DNA of 64,000 nucleotides from AP-15 sp963733945. Its GTDB lineage: Bacteria > Pseudomonadota > Alphaproteobacteria > ATCC43930 > CGMCC-115725. The stretch covers positions 186,001 through 250,000 of the forward strand of contig CAVTFD010000014.1 of assembly GCA_963733945.1 (NCBI GenBank), read 5' to 3'. Below are positions 44,638 through 51,882 of the stretch, piece by piece. Under the pieces are notes generated by a model. The model saw nothing but the letters and a program-made list of their open reading frames with translations. It had not been told where the DNA came from and made no database searches. Position numbers and translations under genes: made by a program. Every line of letters begins with the position of its first letter. The first letter of the stretch is position 1.

Positions 44638-44665
44638 GGAACCTTGGTTCCGGCCATTTTCTTTT
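44634..44665 (+). terminator. rho-independent terminator of the RNA gene (element-supplied copy)
   Basis: GGCCGGAACC (44634-44643), loop TT, GGTTCCGGCC (44646-44655), then ATTTTCTTTT. The first four bases belong to the 41-base attachment repeat, the rest is element sequence, so integration gave the RNA a new terminator. Confidence 0.85.
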
Positions 44666-44681
44666 GCGCACGAACCGCAGC

Positions 44682-44700
44682 GGGGACTTGCCGGGGACTT
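44682..44700 (+). repeat. GGGGACTT motif pair near the left end (putative integrase arm site)
   Basis: Two GGGGACTT copies start at 44682 and 44693, 11 bases apart, about one helical turn. The same pair recurs inverted at 44946-44964 and directly at the right end. Confidence 0.6.
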
Positions 44701-44919
44701 AGCGAGCGGCGTTTCGCATACTGATCGAAAGCTTTTCCGCCAATTCGCTACTCTGGCGCGCCGCCGCCCGATACCCGGCCGGCGCTTCTCCCGGACTGCG
44801 GGACCGCTCGATTGCCCCGCCCGGCGGCGGCTGCCAAACTCGCCCGTTTTGGGAAAAACCCGGTCTGGGCGGGGGCGGATCGAAATTTACTCGCACCCTT
44901 TCTAAACCGCGGCCGATTT

Positions 44920-45585
44920 TCAGGATTTTGGGCTGGCCTCGCCGCAAGTCCCCGGCAAGTCCCCGGCACGCTCCCGGGCCCTGTCCTCCTCGATCTGGCG
45001 GAGCAGCGCCCGCAGCGCGCCGTCGCGCTGCTCCCGGTCGCGCAATCGGTTCTCGTCCACCTTCGCCTGAGTGCTCAGCACCGACAGCGCCGCGTCCTTT
45101 TGAATAGACAGCAGTTTGAGATTACTGGGGTCGACGGGCAAATCGAGGATCGCGCGCGTCGTATCCAGCGCCTTGCCCGTGAGCGTGCTCAGCTTCTCGG
45201 CGTTGGTCTGATCCTCCCAAGGCGGCACCGGCTCGACAGGAACCTCGCCGCGGTCGATCGGCACAACGGCGCGCGCACGCTCGATCACGTCATCCTGGAC
45301 GGCCCTTGTTGGCGGCGGCTCTTTTGGACGTCGCCCGCCGGATATCTTGACGATCCTGCCTGCCGCCTTCAAAGCCCGCATCTGCGCCAGCCACCTTTCC
45401 CGGCCCGCCTGCATCGACGCCACCACGATCGCTTTGCCCAGCGCCGTTTTCGGCCCAGTCGATCGCCCGCCATGCCAACGGCACCGAGAACGGCCGGCGA
45501 TGGCGACCGCTCGGCAGCGGCCTCGATCACCCGAGAGACGGGCGCCACATATGCGGGCGCCAGGACGGCGGGGCGAGCGAAACAT
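44920..45585 (-). CDS. CxxHGG-motif protein of the integrative element
   Basis: A protein of about 221 residues, start uncertain (ATG 45585; a longer reading begins at 45636). Its N-terminus has a Cys-rich CGARLSGDRGRCRAV..RCRWHGGRSTGPKTALGKA pattern. Proteins with this CRxHGGxSTGPKT motif are common in phages and integrated elements; the Cys/His set probably binds zinc. The middle has NAEKLSTLTGKALDTTRAIL and the C-terminal half is helical and charged (RLRDREQRDGALRALLRQIE), probably a coiled coil. The function is unknown. The 3' end contains the inverted GGGGACTT pair. Confidence 0.65.
   Translation of the reverse strand: MFRSPRRPGARICGARLSGDRGRCRAVAIAGRSRCRWHGGRSTGPKTALGKAIVVASMQAGRERWLAQMRALKAAGRIVKISGGRRPKEPPPTRAVQDDVIERARAVVPIDRGEVPVEPVPPWEDQTNAEKLSTLTGKALDTTRAILDLPVDPSNLKLLSIQKDAALSVLSTQAKVDENRLRDREQRDGALRALLRQIEEDRARERAGDLPGTCGEASPKS
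44946..44964 (-). repeat. inverted GGGGACTT motif pair (putative integrase arm site)
   Basis: AAGTCCCC at 44946-44953 and 44957-44964, again 11 bases apart. It matches the complement of 44681-44701 at 20 of 21 positions. It lies in the 3' end of the CxxHGG gene. Confidence 0.6.
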
Positions 45586-45669
45586 CGTAGTCAATGTGGC
45601 TCGGGGTGTTCCAAAACAGCAAACTTGTCCCAACATTCTTTGAGATGAGAATCACGCACCTTTGGCGAG

Positions 45670-46386
45670 ATGCAGCACATGAACAGGCCCACCAAGGTAG
45701 CGGCGGCTATGGGGATGGCCGCTCTGTTGTTTGGCTGCGCCACAGCGGCGCAGCGTCAGTATCAGGCCATAGCAGTAAACACTCGGAGCGTGGGCGCCGA
45801 AATGAAAGCCTGCCTGACGGCGATCTACAATTCACCTGAGACAGCGCCTCTGCGCCCACACGTAGCGATTGACCCGAGGGATACCACGCTGGCTCAACTG
45901 GCCGATACCTCCCTCGCGACGCCCGAAGAGATCAGCGCAGTCCTTGTTTTGCACCCTCGGTTGCAGGAATGCCAAAAGGCAGCACTCGACGGTCTGACGA
46001 ACACAACGCCCTCGCTCGTCCCGATCCTGGCAGCCGAATATGTGAAGGGCGAGGACAACACGCTCGCTCTAATCCAGAGAAAAGAGACCTGGGGAGATTT
46101 CTCAAAACGACGCCGCGACAACGCGATGGCGATGGTCGCCGAGCTCCAGGCCGAGGGCCAGCGCATCACAGAAGGCTTGCAGCAGGAACACCAAACAGAG
46201 CTTGAGCGACGGGCGGCGGCCCTTTCGGCGCTTTCGGCTGCGAGCCAGGAATTTGCGGCACGCGCACAGCAGACGACCGCCGGATTTCAGATGTCGCCTA
46301 TTCAAACGCAGAATTGCGTCATGCAGCAGGACCCGATCGGTGGCATCAGCGGGCCGACGTACAGGATGCACTGCACCAGCTATTGA
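45670..46386 (+). CDS. putative lipoprotein of the integrative element
   Basis: A 238-residue protein with a lipoprotein signal peptide: MNRPTKVAAAMGMAALLFGC, lipobox LFGC with the Cys at residue 23. The mature part is helical, with a long charged segment (RRRDNAMAMVAELQAEGQRI onward) likely to form a coiled coil, and it ends in MQQDPIGGISGPTYRMHCTSY. It is the only rightward gene of the element, divergent from the CxxHGG gene. Its role is unknown; a surface lipoprotein as cargo could alter phage or host interactions, but that is speculation. Confidence 0.65.
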   Translation: MQHMNRPTKVAAAMGMAALLFGCATAAQRQYQAIAVNTRSVGAEMKACLTAIYNSPETAPLRPHVAIDPRDTTLAQLADTSLATPEEISAVLVLHPRLQECQKAALDGLTNTTPSLVPILAAEYVKGEDNTLALIQRKETWGDFSKRRRDNAMAMVAELQAEGQRITEGLQQEHQTELERRAAALSALSAASQEFAARAQQTTAGFQMSPIQTQNCVMQQDPIGGISGPTYRMHCTSY

Positions 46387-46693
46387 GCTCGGCGGGCGCT
46401 GGTGCGGAGACGCACTCGATCGAGTGGTTGTTTCAGATCCCGCTCGACCGGGTTCTCGGAGCTGATCAGCGGAAAGAACCTGGCAACTTAGTGGGAAAGA
46501 TGATGATGGACCCTAACGGAACTTCACCGTCGCGAGTTGCGGGGGTAGCGCGATAGGCGCATTACCAAGGCGATGATCGTTTATAGACCGAAATATAGAT
46601 AGCAGTGCACCCGTGGTGAACCCGGTTTGTCCCAGCGCCGCTCGCCGGAGTATGCGGGCTTTTCGTGCGTCTCATCCGCGTCGGCGAGCACCA
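46387..46693. other. intergenic region with GTTCACC repeats
   Basis: About 300 bases without a gene. GTTCACCTGTGG (46699-46710) and GTTCACCTTTGG (46723-46734) are direct copies at the end of the neighbouring gene, and GTTCACCACGGG is on the minus strand at 46610-46621. The longer pair, 46603-46621 and 46699-46718, forms an inverted repeat ending in GTGCACTG / GTGCACTT. They resemble operator or iteron sites for the adjacent winged-helix protein. Confidence 0.45.
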
Positions 46694-47194
46694 TCAGAGT
46701 TCACCTGTGGTGCACTTGGACAGTTCACCTTTGGCAACCATTCGACTCGATTTTCGAGCCTTCGCGGCGCTCCTAAAGGCGCGCCATTCGTTCGTCGGCT
46801 CCACAAAATAGGGCGCGCCCGCAACAGGCACGAATTTTGACTTCAGGTACGTAAGCCGATATCGGCTCGGTTGCCGTCGCGCTCCGCCGCGATAGAGCCC
46901 GGCATAGACCTCGATCAGCCCGCTTTCGGCAGCGTCCTCGATCGCGCCTTTGATGAAACGCCGACCGATACCCCATTCGACAAGTTGGTCGTAGGTGACC
47001 GTCAGGTAACCATTCTCCCGCCCAGCATGTGCGCAATGCTCGACCTCTAGTCGATCAAGCAACCGCGCGACGTGAATTGATCGCGTCCGCCAGGCCGCGG
47101 ACCCAATCAGTTCGGCAGAATGCATGACAAAAGACTTGCCAGGCTCGACATCCCGAACCTTGCGCGGGCGAAAGGATGCGCGCTCGCTGCTCAT
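46694..47194 (-). CDS. winged-helix-like protein of the integrative element
   Basis: A 166-residue basic protein. AWRTRSIHVARLLDRLEVEH, then YDQLVEWGIGRRFIKGAIEDAAESGLIEVYAGLYRGGARRQPSRYRLTYL has the look of a winged helix-turn-helix followed by a beta wing, as in small replication-initiator-like or regulatory proteins of mobile elements. The start ATG at 47194 has no strong ribosome binding site. The GTTCACC repeats overlap its 3' end. The role (replication or regulation) is inferred. Confidence 0.6.
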   Translation of the reverse strand: MSSERASFRPRKVRDVEPGKSFVMHSAELIGSAAWRTRSIHVARLLDRLEVEHCAHAGRENGYLTVTYDQLVEWGIGRRFIKGAIEDAAESGLIEVYAGLYRGGARRQPSRYRLTYLKSKFVPVAGAPYFVEPTNEWRAFRSAAKARKSSRMVAKGELSKCTTGEL

Positions 47195-47233
47195 CGGCGA
47201 CGCGGCAGCTATCCGGTGCCCGAACGAAGCTGC

Positions 47234-47539
47234 TCAGATTACCTCGAGCGCGTTGGGATGGTGGCGAAGGACCAGCTCGATCACCGCGGTCGAGAAGCAG
47301 TCGGCAAGGGCTCGGCTTTGCCACTTGGCGACCGGTGCGTATCGAGGCTTGCCGTTAATGTCGCGCCCGTGGCGCCCGTCCCGATCGAGCAACGGCTTGG
47401 ACGGCAGGGCGGCCCACGGGCCATATCGGCCGATGAGGATCCCCACGTCCTGCAGGATCAGGCCGAATGGCAACTCGACTTCACAGTACCCGCGTAAAGC
47501 GCCGCCTTTTGCGATCGGCCGCCATTTCCGCAAACGCAT
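47234..47539 (-). CDS. SpoVG-like DNA-binding protein of the integrative element
   Basis: About 101 residues from the ATG at 47539 (MRLRKWRPIAKGGALRGYCE). The order core-strand ALRGYCEVELPFGLILQDVG, ALPSKPLLDRDG..KPRYAPVAKW and ALADCFSTAVIELV matches the small SpoVG-like fold seen in integrated elements next to replication genes. A longer reading from 47653 starts three bases after the excisionase stop codon and cannot be excluded. Confidence 0.6.
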   Translation of the reverse strand: MRLRKWRPIAKGGALRGYCEVELPFGLILQDVGILIGRYGPWAALPSKPLLDRDGRHGRDINGKPRYAPVAKWQSRALADCFSTAVIELVLRHHPNALEVI

Positions 47540-47656
47540 GTGCGCCGGCTGTTGCGCGCATTGCTCAGGCGCGGTATCGGGTTGCCGTCTAGCGTATCCG
47601 ACACCAGCCCGGCCGCCGCCCGTTCGCGGCGCCGGGCTTCCTATTTTGTCCATTGC

Positions 47657-47872
47657 TCAGGCGGCCCGCGACTGCTCAAGCCGGCGCTCGATATACACGC
47701 GGATCGAGCGCATCGTGATTTTTGTAGACGAGCCGTCTTTGTAGGCTTCGAGTTCGCCGGCGTTGATCGCCTCGTAAATTTTGGTGAGTCCTTTGCTGAG
47801 CAAAAGACCCGCGCGCCTCGGGCTGACGGCCAGCGGTTCGTCGTCACCTAACCCTGTGCTGTGAATACTCAC
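47657..47872 (-). CDS. excisionase-like helix-turn-helix protein
   Basis: A 71-residue protein of the AlpA/Xis-like helix-turn-helix type: VSPRRAGLLLSKGLTKIYEA, then INAGELEAYKDGSSTKITMRSIRVYIERRL. This is the usual form of small recombination directionality factors in alphaproteobacterial elements. I chose the GTG at 47872 (MSIHSTGLGDDEP) because GGAGCGGCG lies just upstream; a GTG at 47899 is possible. It probably works with the integrase encoded 0.9 kb upstream. Confidence 0.75.
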   Translation of the reverse strand: MSIHSTGLGDDEPLAVSPRRAGLLLSKGLTKIYEAINAGELEAYKDGSSTKITMRSIRVYIERRLEQSRAA

Positions 47873-47965
47873 TTTCGCCGCTCCGTTCCGTGTGAACACG
47901 GGGGAAGGATGGCAAAATGGTCGAGGAAGGAAAGGAGGTGGCTCTTAGCGGCCCTTAAGCGGTCG

Positions 47966-48697
47966 TTACTGGCCTTTGGTGGCTGTTTTCTTGCTCTCGC
48001 CGATGGCGGCGGCGGCTGCCATCTTGTCGATGATTCGCGCGATCTCCGGTTCCATCGAGCGCAACCGCTTTGGCAGCACCGATAACAGATCCCGCCGCTT
48101 CGACTCGCAGTAGCTTTTGAAGTCGGTAGCGATGGCCGGTGGCGTCATTCGGCGCAAAAGCTGGATTCCCTTGCGCGCCATCCATTCCGCGAGCGCGCCC
48201 TTGTAAGCTCCTCTTTGGCGGGGCAAGTGATAGCGCTGATCACCCACCGGGGTTTCGTCCGAGTCAGGATTTGGCTTGGCGCCGTCCGGCAGCTCATAGC
48301 GGATCAGATCGTCGCGGAACGCTTCCCAGGCGAGTTGGGCACCGCTGAGCATAGCGTTTTTTCTGTCCGTGACATGCTGCGGCGGCAATAGCATCCGGCC
48401 GACCGTCAGGCCGGCTGACAAGCGGGTAACCTCATATTCGGCCGAGTAGCCATTCGTGCTCAACAGGCCGGCGGCCACGTCCTTGAGCGGCACCGAGCGC
48501 ATCGCCATTAAGTCCGCGTCCGCGACCTGCGCGCCGCCGCGGACGGGTACATTCCGGCTTCGCAGAGGATCGCCGCGCAGGGAACTCACCATTGCCTTGT
48601 CGGCATGCTCCGAATCCCACGACCAGCCAGAGCAGATTTCGGGCATGCGCGACCTGGCGTCCGACCAGGAAACCCATGTGTACGGCTTAACCACCAT
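47966..48697 (-). CDS. unknown protein of the integrative element
   Basis: A 243-residue protein preceded by GGAGG at good spacing. No domain is recognised. The sequence is helical and basic toward the C-terminus (TDFKSYCESKRRDLLSVLPK, RSMEPEIARIIDKMAAAAAI). It lies between the integrase and excisionase-like genes on the same strand, so it is transcribed with them. Confidence 0.55.
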   Translation of the reverse strand: MVVKPYTWVSWSDARSRMPEICSGWSWDSEHADKAMVSSLRGDPLRSRNVPVRGGAQVADADLMAMRSVPLKDVAAGLLSTNGYSAEYEVTRLSAGLTVGRMLLPPQHVTDRKNAMLSGAQLAWEAFRDDLIRYELPDGAKPNPDSDETPVGDQRYHLPRQRGAYKGALAEWMARKGIQLLRRMTPPAIATDFKSYCESKRRDLLSVLPKRLRSMEPEIARIIDKMAAAAAIGESKKTATKGQ

Positions 48698-48797
48698 CGG
48701 CGGCGCCTCCGCTGGCGCTCCGCAGGAAGGTTCGCGGCGGAAGGCCGGTGCGGTGCCGGCCGTTTCGGGAGCTACCCTATCCGTCGCGATCGGGATG

Positions 48798-50033
48798 TTA
48801 CGCGCTGGCGCGCGCGAGCTCGATGACGTTCACCGCGTCGCGCGACTCGCCGACGATAAAGGTGACGCGCTGGGCCCAGGCCTCCAGCGCCCTGCGCTTC
48901 TGATCGAGGTAGTCGTGTCGGTTATAGGTGCCGGCGAGCGTGCCTTTGGCGTGGTTCAGCACCCGGTCGATCGTATCCTGCGGCACATGCAGCGCCGCCA
49001 TGCCGGTGCTCGCCGTGCGCCGGAAATCATGGAGCGTCCAGCCGGTGACGCCCGATTCGCGATCGAGGATCGCCTTCAACCGCTTCTGCCCGGCATAGGG
49101 CTTGGCGCCGTCGGTCGTGAACACCGGCGCGCCACGCCGGCGCAGCCCGCCTAGCAGCGCAACCATCGCCGGCGCCAGCGGGATTTCGTGGTCTCGCTTG
49201 CCCTTGTTGCGCACCGCCGGCAGGGTCCAGAGGGCGCGCGCCGGATCAACCTCGTTCCACGCCATGCAGCGCACTTCGTCGCGCCGCTGCCCGGTCAATA
49301 TCCACGCCTTGACCAATGACCGGCTCGGGTCCGGCAGGCGATCGGCGGCGCGCCAGATCGCCCGCAATTCGTCATCGTTCAGCACGCGGTCGCGGCTCGC
49401 CTCGATCTTGCGCTTCTTGACCGCGGCGGCCGGGTTCACGTCGAGATATTCGCGCTCGACCGCCCAATTCAGCGCCGCGAGGATCTGGCTGCGCACCCGG
49501 TTGACCTGGGCTCCGAAGCCTTTCTCGTTCTGCAAATCGTCCAGCAGCTCCACGATGTCGCCGCGTCGCAGGTCGCCGAGCGGCACCTTGCCGATCACCG
49601 GCTTGACGTGCGCCTCAAACATCCGATCGGTCAGGTTCCACCGGCGCTGATTGGGCTTGCAGTAGCGCTCGACGTATTCATTGAGCAGATCGCCGACCGT
49701 TTGCGGCCGGCCGTCGCGCCTTCGCTGTTCGTCGCGCTCGCGTTCCTCGGACGCCGGCAGATCGATCCTCTTGGCCGCCGCAGCGGCGATGTCCCTGGCG
49801 CGCTGGCGCGCGTCGGCGAGCTTTACGGCGGGATAGGCGCCGTAGCTGGCGCGCTGTTGTCCGCCGCCTTTCGGCCGGTACCGGATCGCCCAGGATTTCG
49901 CGCCTTTGGCCGTGACGCGCATGACCAAGCCCGGCGCGTCGGCATCCACGATTTCGACGCGGCCGGTAGCAGGCGGCTTCAACGAGTTCGAGAAAGCGAT
50001 CGGTGAGCTTTTTGCGCATCGGCGGACCCTCAT
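48798..50033 (-). CDS. tyrosine integrase of the element
   Basis: A 411-residue site-specific recombinase of the P4-like integrase type: an N-terminal arm-binding domain (DUF4102-like, SWAIRYRPKGGGQQRASYGA), a core-binding domain, and the catalytic domain. Arg I is in LTGQRRDEVRCMAW, HxxR in LHDFRRTAST, the second His in LNHAKGTLAGTY and the Tyr nucleophile in TYNRHDYL. The expected N-terminus MRKKLTDRFLE (ATG at 50019) is in another frame from the rest, one base out. The ATG at 50033, with its own AAGAGGG site, reads straight into SLKPPATGRVEIVD, so a protein with an altered first ~15 residues can still be made. Confidence 0.92.
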   Translation of the reverse strand: MRVRRCAKSSPIAFSNSLKPPATGRVEIVDADAPGLVMRVTAKGAKSWAIRYRPKGGGQQRASYGAYPAVKLADARQRARDIAAAAAKRIDLPASEERERDEQRRRDGRPQTVGDLLNEYVERYCKPNQRRWNLTDRMFEAHVKPVIGKVPLGDLRRGDIVELLDDLQNEKGFGAQVNRVRSQILAALNWAVEREYLDVNPAAAVKKRKIEASRDRVLNDDELRAIWRAADRLPDPSRSLVKAWILTGQRRDEVRCMAWNEVDPARALWTLPAVRNKGKRDHEIPLAPAMVALLGGLRRRGAPVFTTDGAKPYAGQKRLKAILDRESGVTGWTLHDFRRTASTGMAALHVPQDTIDRVLNHAKGTLAGTYNRHDYLDQKRRALEAWAQRVTFIVGESRDAVNVIELARASA

Positions 50034-50063
50034 TTGCAGACCCTCTTTCGCGCTTCCGCCGCT

Positions 50064-50106
50064 GGGGACTTAAGTCCCCGCCGCGCTGGGGACTTGCTGG
50101 GGACTT
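50064..50106. repeat. GGGGACTT motif cluster near the right end (putative integrase arm sites)
   Basis: The 16-base palindrome GGGGACTTAAGTCCCC occupies 50064-50079. Two further direct copies follow at 50088-50095 and 50099-50106, 11 bases apart. The cluster lies between the integrase start codon (50033) and attR (50234). Confidence 0.6.
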
Positions 50107-50233
50107 ACGGAAACCCGGCTTGTGGCGAAGGCGCGTGAAAGCCTGCGAACGATCATCGGCCATAAGTCCGTACAATGCAAGGGATTTTGTGATAGCTGAC
50201 GATCAGCGGCGAAAGCCGGCGAAGGCATTTTCC

Positions 50234-50274
50234 TACGTCTCCCAGACGTGAAGCCTCCCTGTTCAAACTTGGCC
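50234..50274 (+). repeat. right attachment site (attR), 41-bp direct repeat
   Basis: An exact copy of 44597-44637. It is followed by what was probably the native terminator of the RNA gene (50271-50297). No hairpin series precedes it, so only the 3' end of the RNA gene is here. Confidence 0.92.
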
Positions 50275-50297
50275 CCGGCACTGCCGGGGCCATTTTT
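50271..50297 (+). terminator. rho-independent terminator next to attR (probable native RNA-gene terminator)
   Basis: GGCCCCGGC (50271-50279), loop ACT, GCCGGGGCC (50283-50291), then ATTTTT. It directly follows the right attachment repeat, in the position that the other terminator has at the left. Confidence 0.85.
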
Positions 50298-50476
50298 CTT
50301 TGGCCGCCGCGAACTCGACTGGAACCCGTCAACCACACTTGTTGACCCGGCCGTGTCTGCACCGGATCTCGTGCCCGCAACGAGAAGAGGGGCGGCTCGC
50401 GCCACCCCTCGTGCTTTTCGTCTCGAACTGACTTTGGCTCAGCGCTGAACCCAGCGCTGCCTGATCGGAAGCCGTG

Positions 50477-51625
50477 CTAGTTGATCAGGCCGTAGAACTT
50501 GCCGGCGTTTTCGCAGGTCATCTTGAAGGTGACGTCGGCCGGCAGGTGGCTGAACTGCTCGTCGATGTATTTCTTCGATTCCGGCCAGACACCGTCGGGA
50601 TGCGGATAATCGGAACCCCACATCAGGGTCTCAACCCCCATCTCCTCGATCAATTTGGTGCCGACGCGGTCATACTGGAACGTCGCCCTGCATTGGCGGC
50701 GCCAATATTCGCTCGGCTTAAGCTTGAGCTTGAGGTCTTGGTATTGGTCCTCGAATTCGAAATCCATCCGGTCGAGCACGTAAGGGATCCAGCCGATGCC
50801 GCTCTCGCCCAGGACCATGCGAATATTGGGGAAGCGCTCGAACACGGCCGCACCCATCAGGTCGGTCAGGATCGTCGCCAGAGTCATCTGGAACCGGCAC
50901 AGTCCGCTATAGGTCATCCGCCGCGCGATCGTCGGCTCGAGCGACTTGCGCAGCTCGGGGTCTGTTGCCGGGAAGGTGTGGAAGTGCAGCGGCAATTGCG
51001 TCTCGTTGACCGCTTGCCACAACGGATCCCACATCGGGTGCCACATCGGCGTCATGTGCCACGAGCAGGATAGTTCGACACCTTTCATGCCGAGCTTGGC
51101 GACACGGTGAACCTCGGCCGCCGCCGCATTGATGTCGCTGTAGGGCAGGCAGGCCAAGCCGATCTCACGCTCCGGATAGTAGCTGCAGAAGTCCTTCATG
51201 AAGTCGTTGTAAACGCGCAGCATCTCGTTTGCCGCCGCGGGGTTCTTCATCTTCGCGCACGCCGCGAGAATGCCGTAGATGACTTCGGCATCGACACCGT
51301 CGCGGTCGAGCTCTTTGACCCGAAGGTGCGGGTCGCCGGGCCGGCGGTGGCCCTTCTTCGTGTAGTCATCGTAGAGCCCGGCCTCGTGCATCTTGTCGAC
51401 GCGCAGTTGCTTGCCGGGGACGTATTCCGATCCGACGGCGCCGACCCCGCCCGCCTTGCCGTAATCGGCCCCGTTATTGTCGATCCAGCGCTTGGTGCCG
51501 TCCGGCTGTTCCTTGACGTAAGGCATCTCCTCCTTCGAGGCTCGGGCCGCTTGCGAGGTGAACAAATCAGGCGGCAGCCAAATCATGTCGAGATGACAAT
51601 CGGCCGAAATTCGCCGGTACTGCAT
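50477..51625 (-). CDS. amidohydrolase-2 family protein (ACMSD-like)
   Basis: A 382-residue TIM-barrel hydrolase/decarboxylase of the amidohydrolase-2 family, which includes aminocarboxymuconate semialdehyde decarboxylase. Metal-site candidates are ADCHLD at the N-terminus, HFHTFP in the middle and the barrel Asp in MWGSDYPHPDG; VLGESGIGWIPYVLDRMDFE is the family signature before it. GGAGG lies 7 bases before the ATG at 51625. It diverges from an MFS permease gene and may act on a carboxylated aromatic or its ring-fission product; the substrate is not determined. Confidence 0.86.
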   Translation of the reverse strand: MQYRRISADCHLDMIWLPPDLFTSQAARASKEEMPYVKEQPDGTKRWIDNNGADYGKAGGVGAVGSEYVPGKQLRVDKMHEAGLYDDYTKKGHRRPGDPHLRVKELDRDGVDAEVIYGILAACAKMKNPAAANEMLRVYNDFMKDFCSYYPEREIGLACLPYSDINAAAAEVHRVAKLGMKGVELSCSWHMTPMWHPMWDPLWQAVNETQLPLHFHTFPATDPELRKSLEPTIARRMTYSGLCRFQMTLATILTDLMGAAVFERFPNIRMVLGESGIGWIPYVLDRMDFEFEDQYQDLKLKLKPSEYWRRQCRATFQYDRVGTKLIEEMGVETLMWGSDYPHPDGVWPESKKYIDEQFSHLPADVTFKMTCENAGKFYGLIN

Positions 51626-51882
51626 GACATAACCTCCACTCAAGTTGGGCCCGGGCGAGACGCTCTGAGAAAAACGTTCCCAAGCTAATCTATCCACGGT
51701 TCGCGGTGACATCCTATGCCGATATGCGCAGGGCTCCGATGCAGATGGGTCAACTCTGGGACGGCTGTTCCTCACAATCTTGCGGGATAATTGCACTTAA
51801 GGTTGTGCGTAAGACCAGAATTCAGCTAAGAGGGAGAGCAAGGACCGTCACTAATGCGGCATTGCAGGGAGAGGGCCCGCTG

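Larger units (their letters stand above)
44453..44665 (+). ncRNA. structured RNA gene, 6S-RNA-like, rebuilt at its 3' end by the element
   Basis: No protein is encoded here but hairpins follow one another: TATCGGTG/CGCCGATA, TTCCCGGGA-TTTAG-TCCCGGGAA, GGGTC-TTTG-GACCC and ACGTCT-CCC-AGACGT. They are followed by the single-stranded-looking GTGAAGCCTCCCTG and a strong terminator. A closing helix can pair GCCA plus GAAC (44453-44460) with GTTC (44624-44627) and TGGC (44633-44636). GAAGCC next to a closing helix recalls the 3' side of the 6S RNA central bubble, and integrases often use RNA-gene 3' ends as targets. Identity as 6S RNA is an inference; 5' end and length are approximate. Confidence 0.5.
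44597..50274. mobile_element. 5.6-kb integrative element in the 3' end of an RNA gene
   Basis: A 41-base identical direct repeat at 44597-44637 and 50234-50274 bounds the element (unit length 5,637 bases). The right-hand copy keeps an orphan 3' end with its own terminator, the left-hand copy completes the RNA gene. A tyrosine integrase lies next to the right end, an excisionase-like gene nearby. The other genes are a SpoVG-like protein, a winged-helix-like protein, a 243-residue unknown, a lipoprotein and a CxxHGG protein. No capsid, terminase, relaxase or mating genes are seen, so it is a small integrative, possibly satellite-type, element that would need outside help to move. Confidence 0.85.

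Noticed and set aside
44453..44665. tmRNA or tRNA as the integration target
   Set aside because: No T-arm, no CCA end and no tag-peptide frame; the hairpin series and terminator do not fit either.
44699..44947. 82-codon minus-strand frame at the left end of the element
   Set aside because: It is bracketed by the GGGGACTT pairs, overlaps the end of the CxxHGG gene, is Pro/Arg-rich and resembles no family; it could be real but is not supported.
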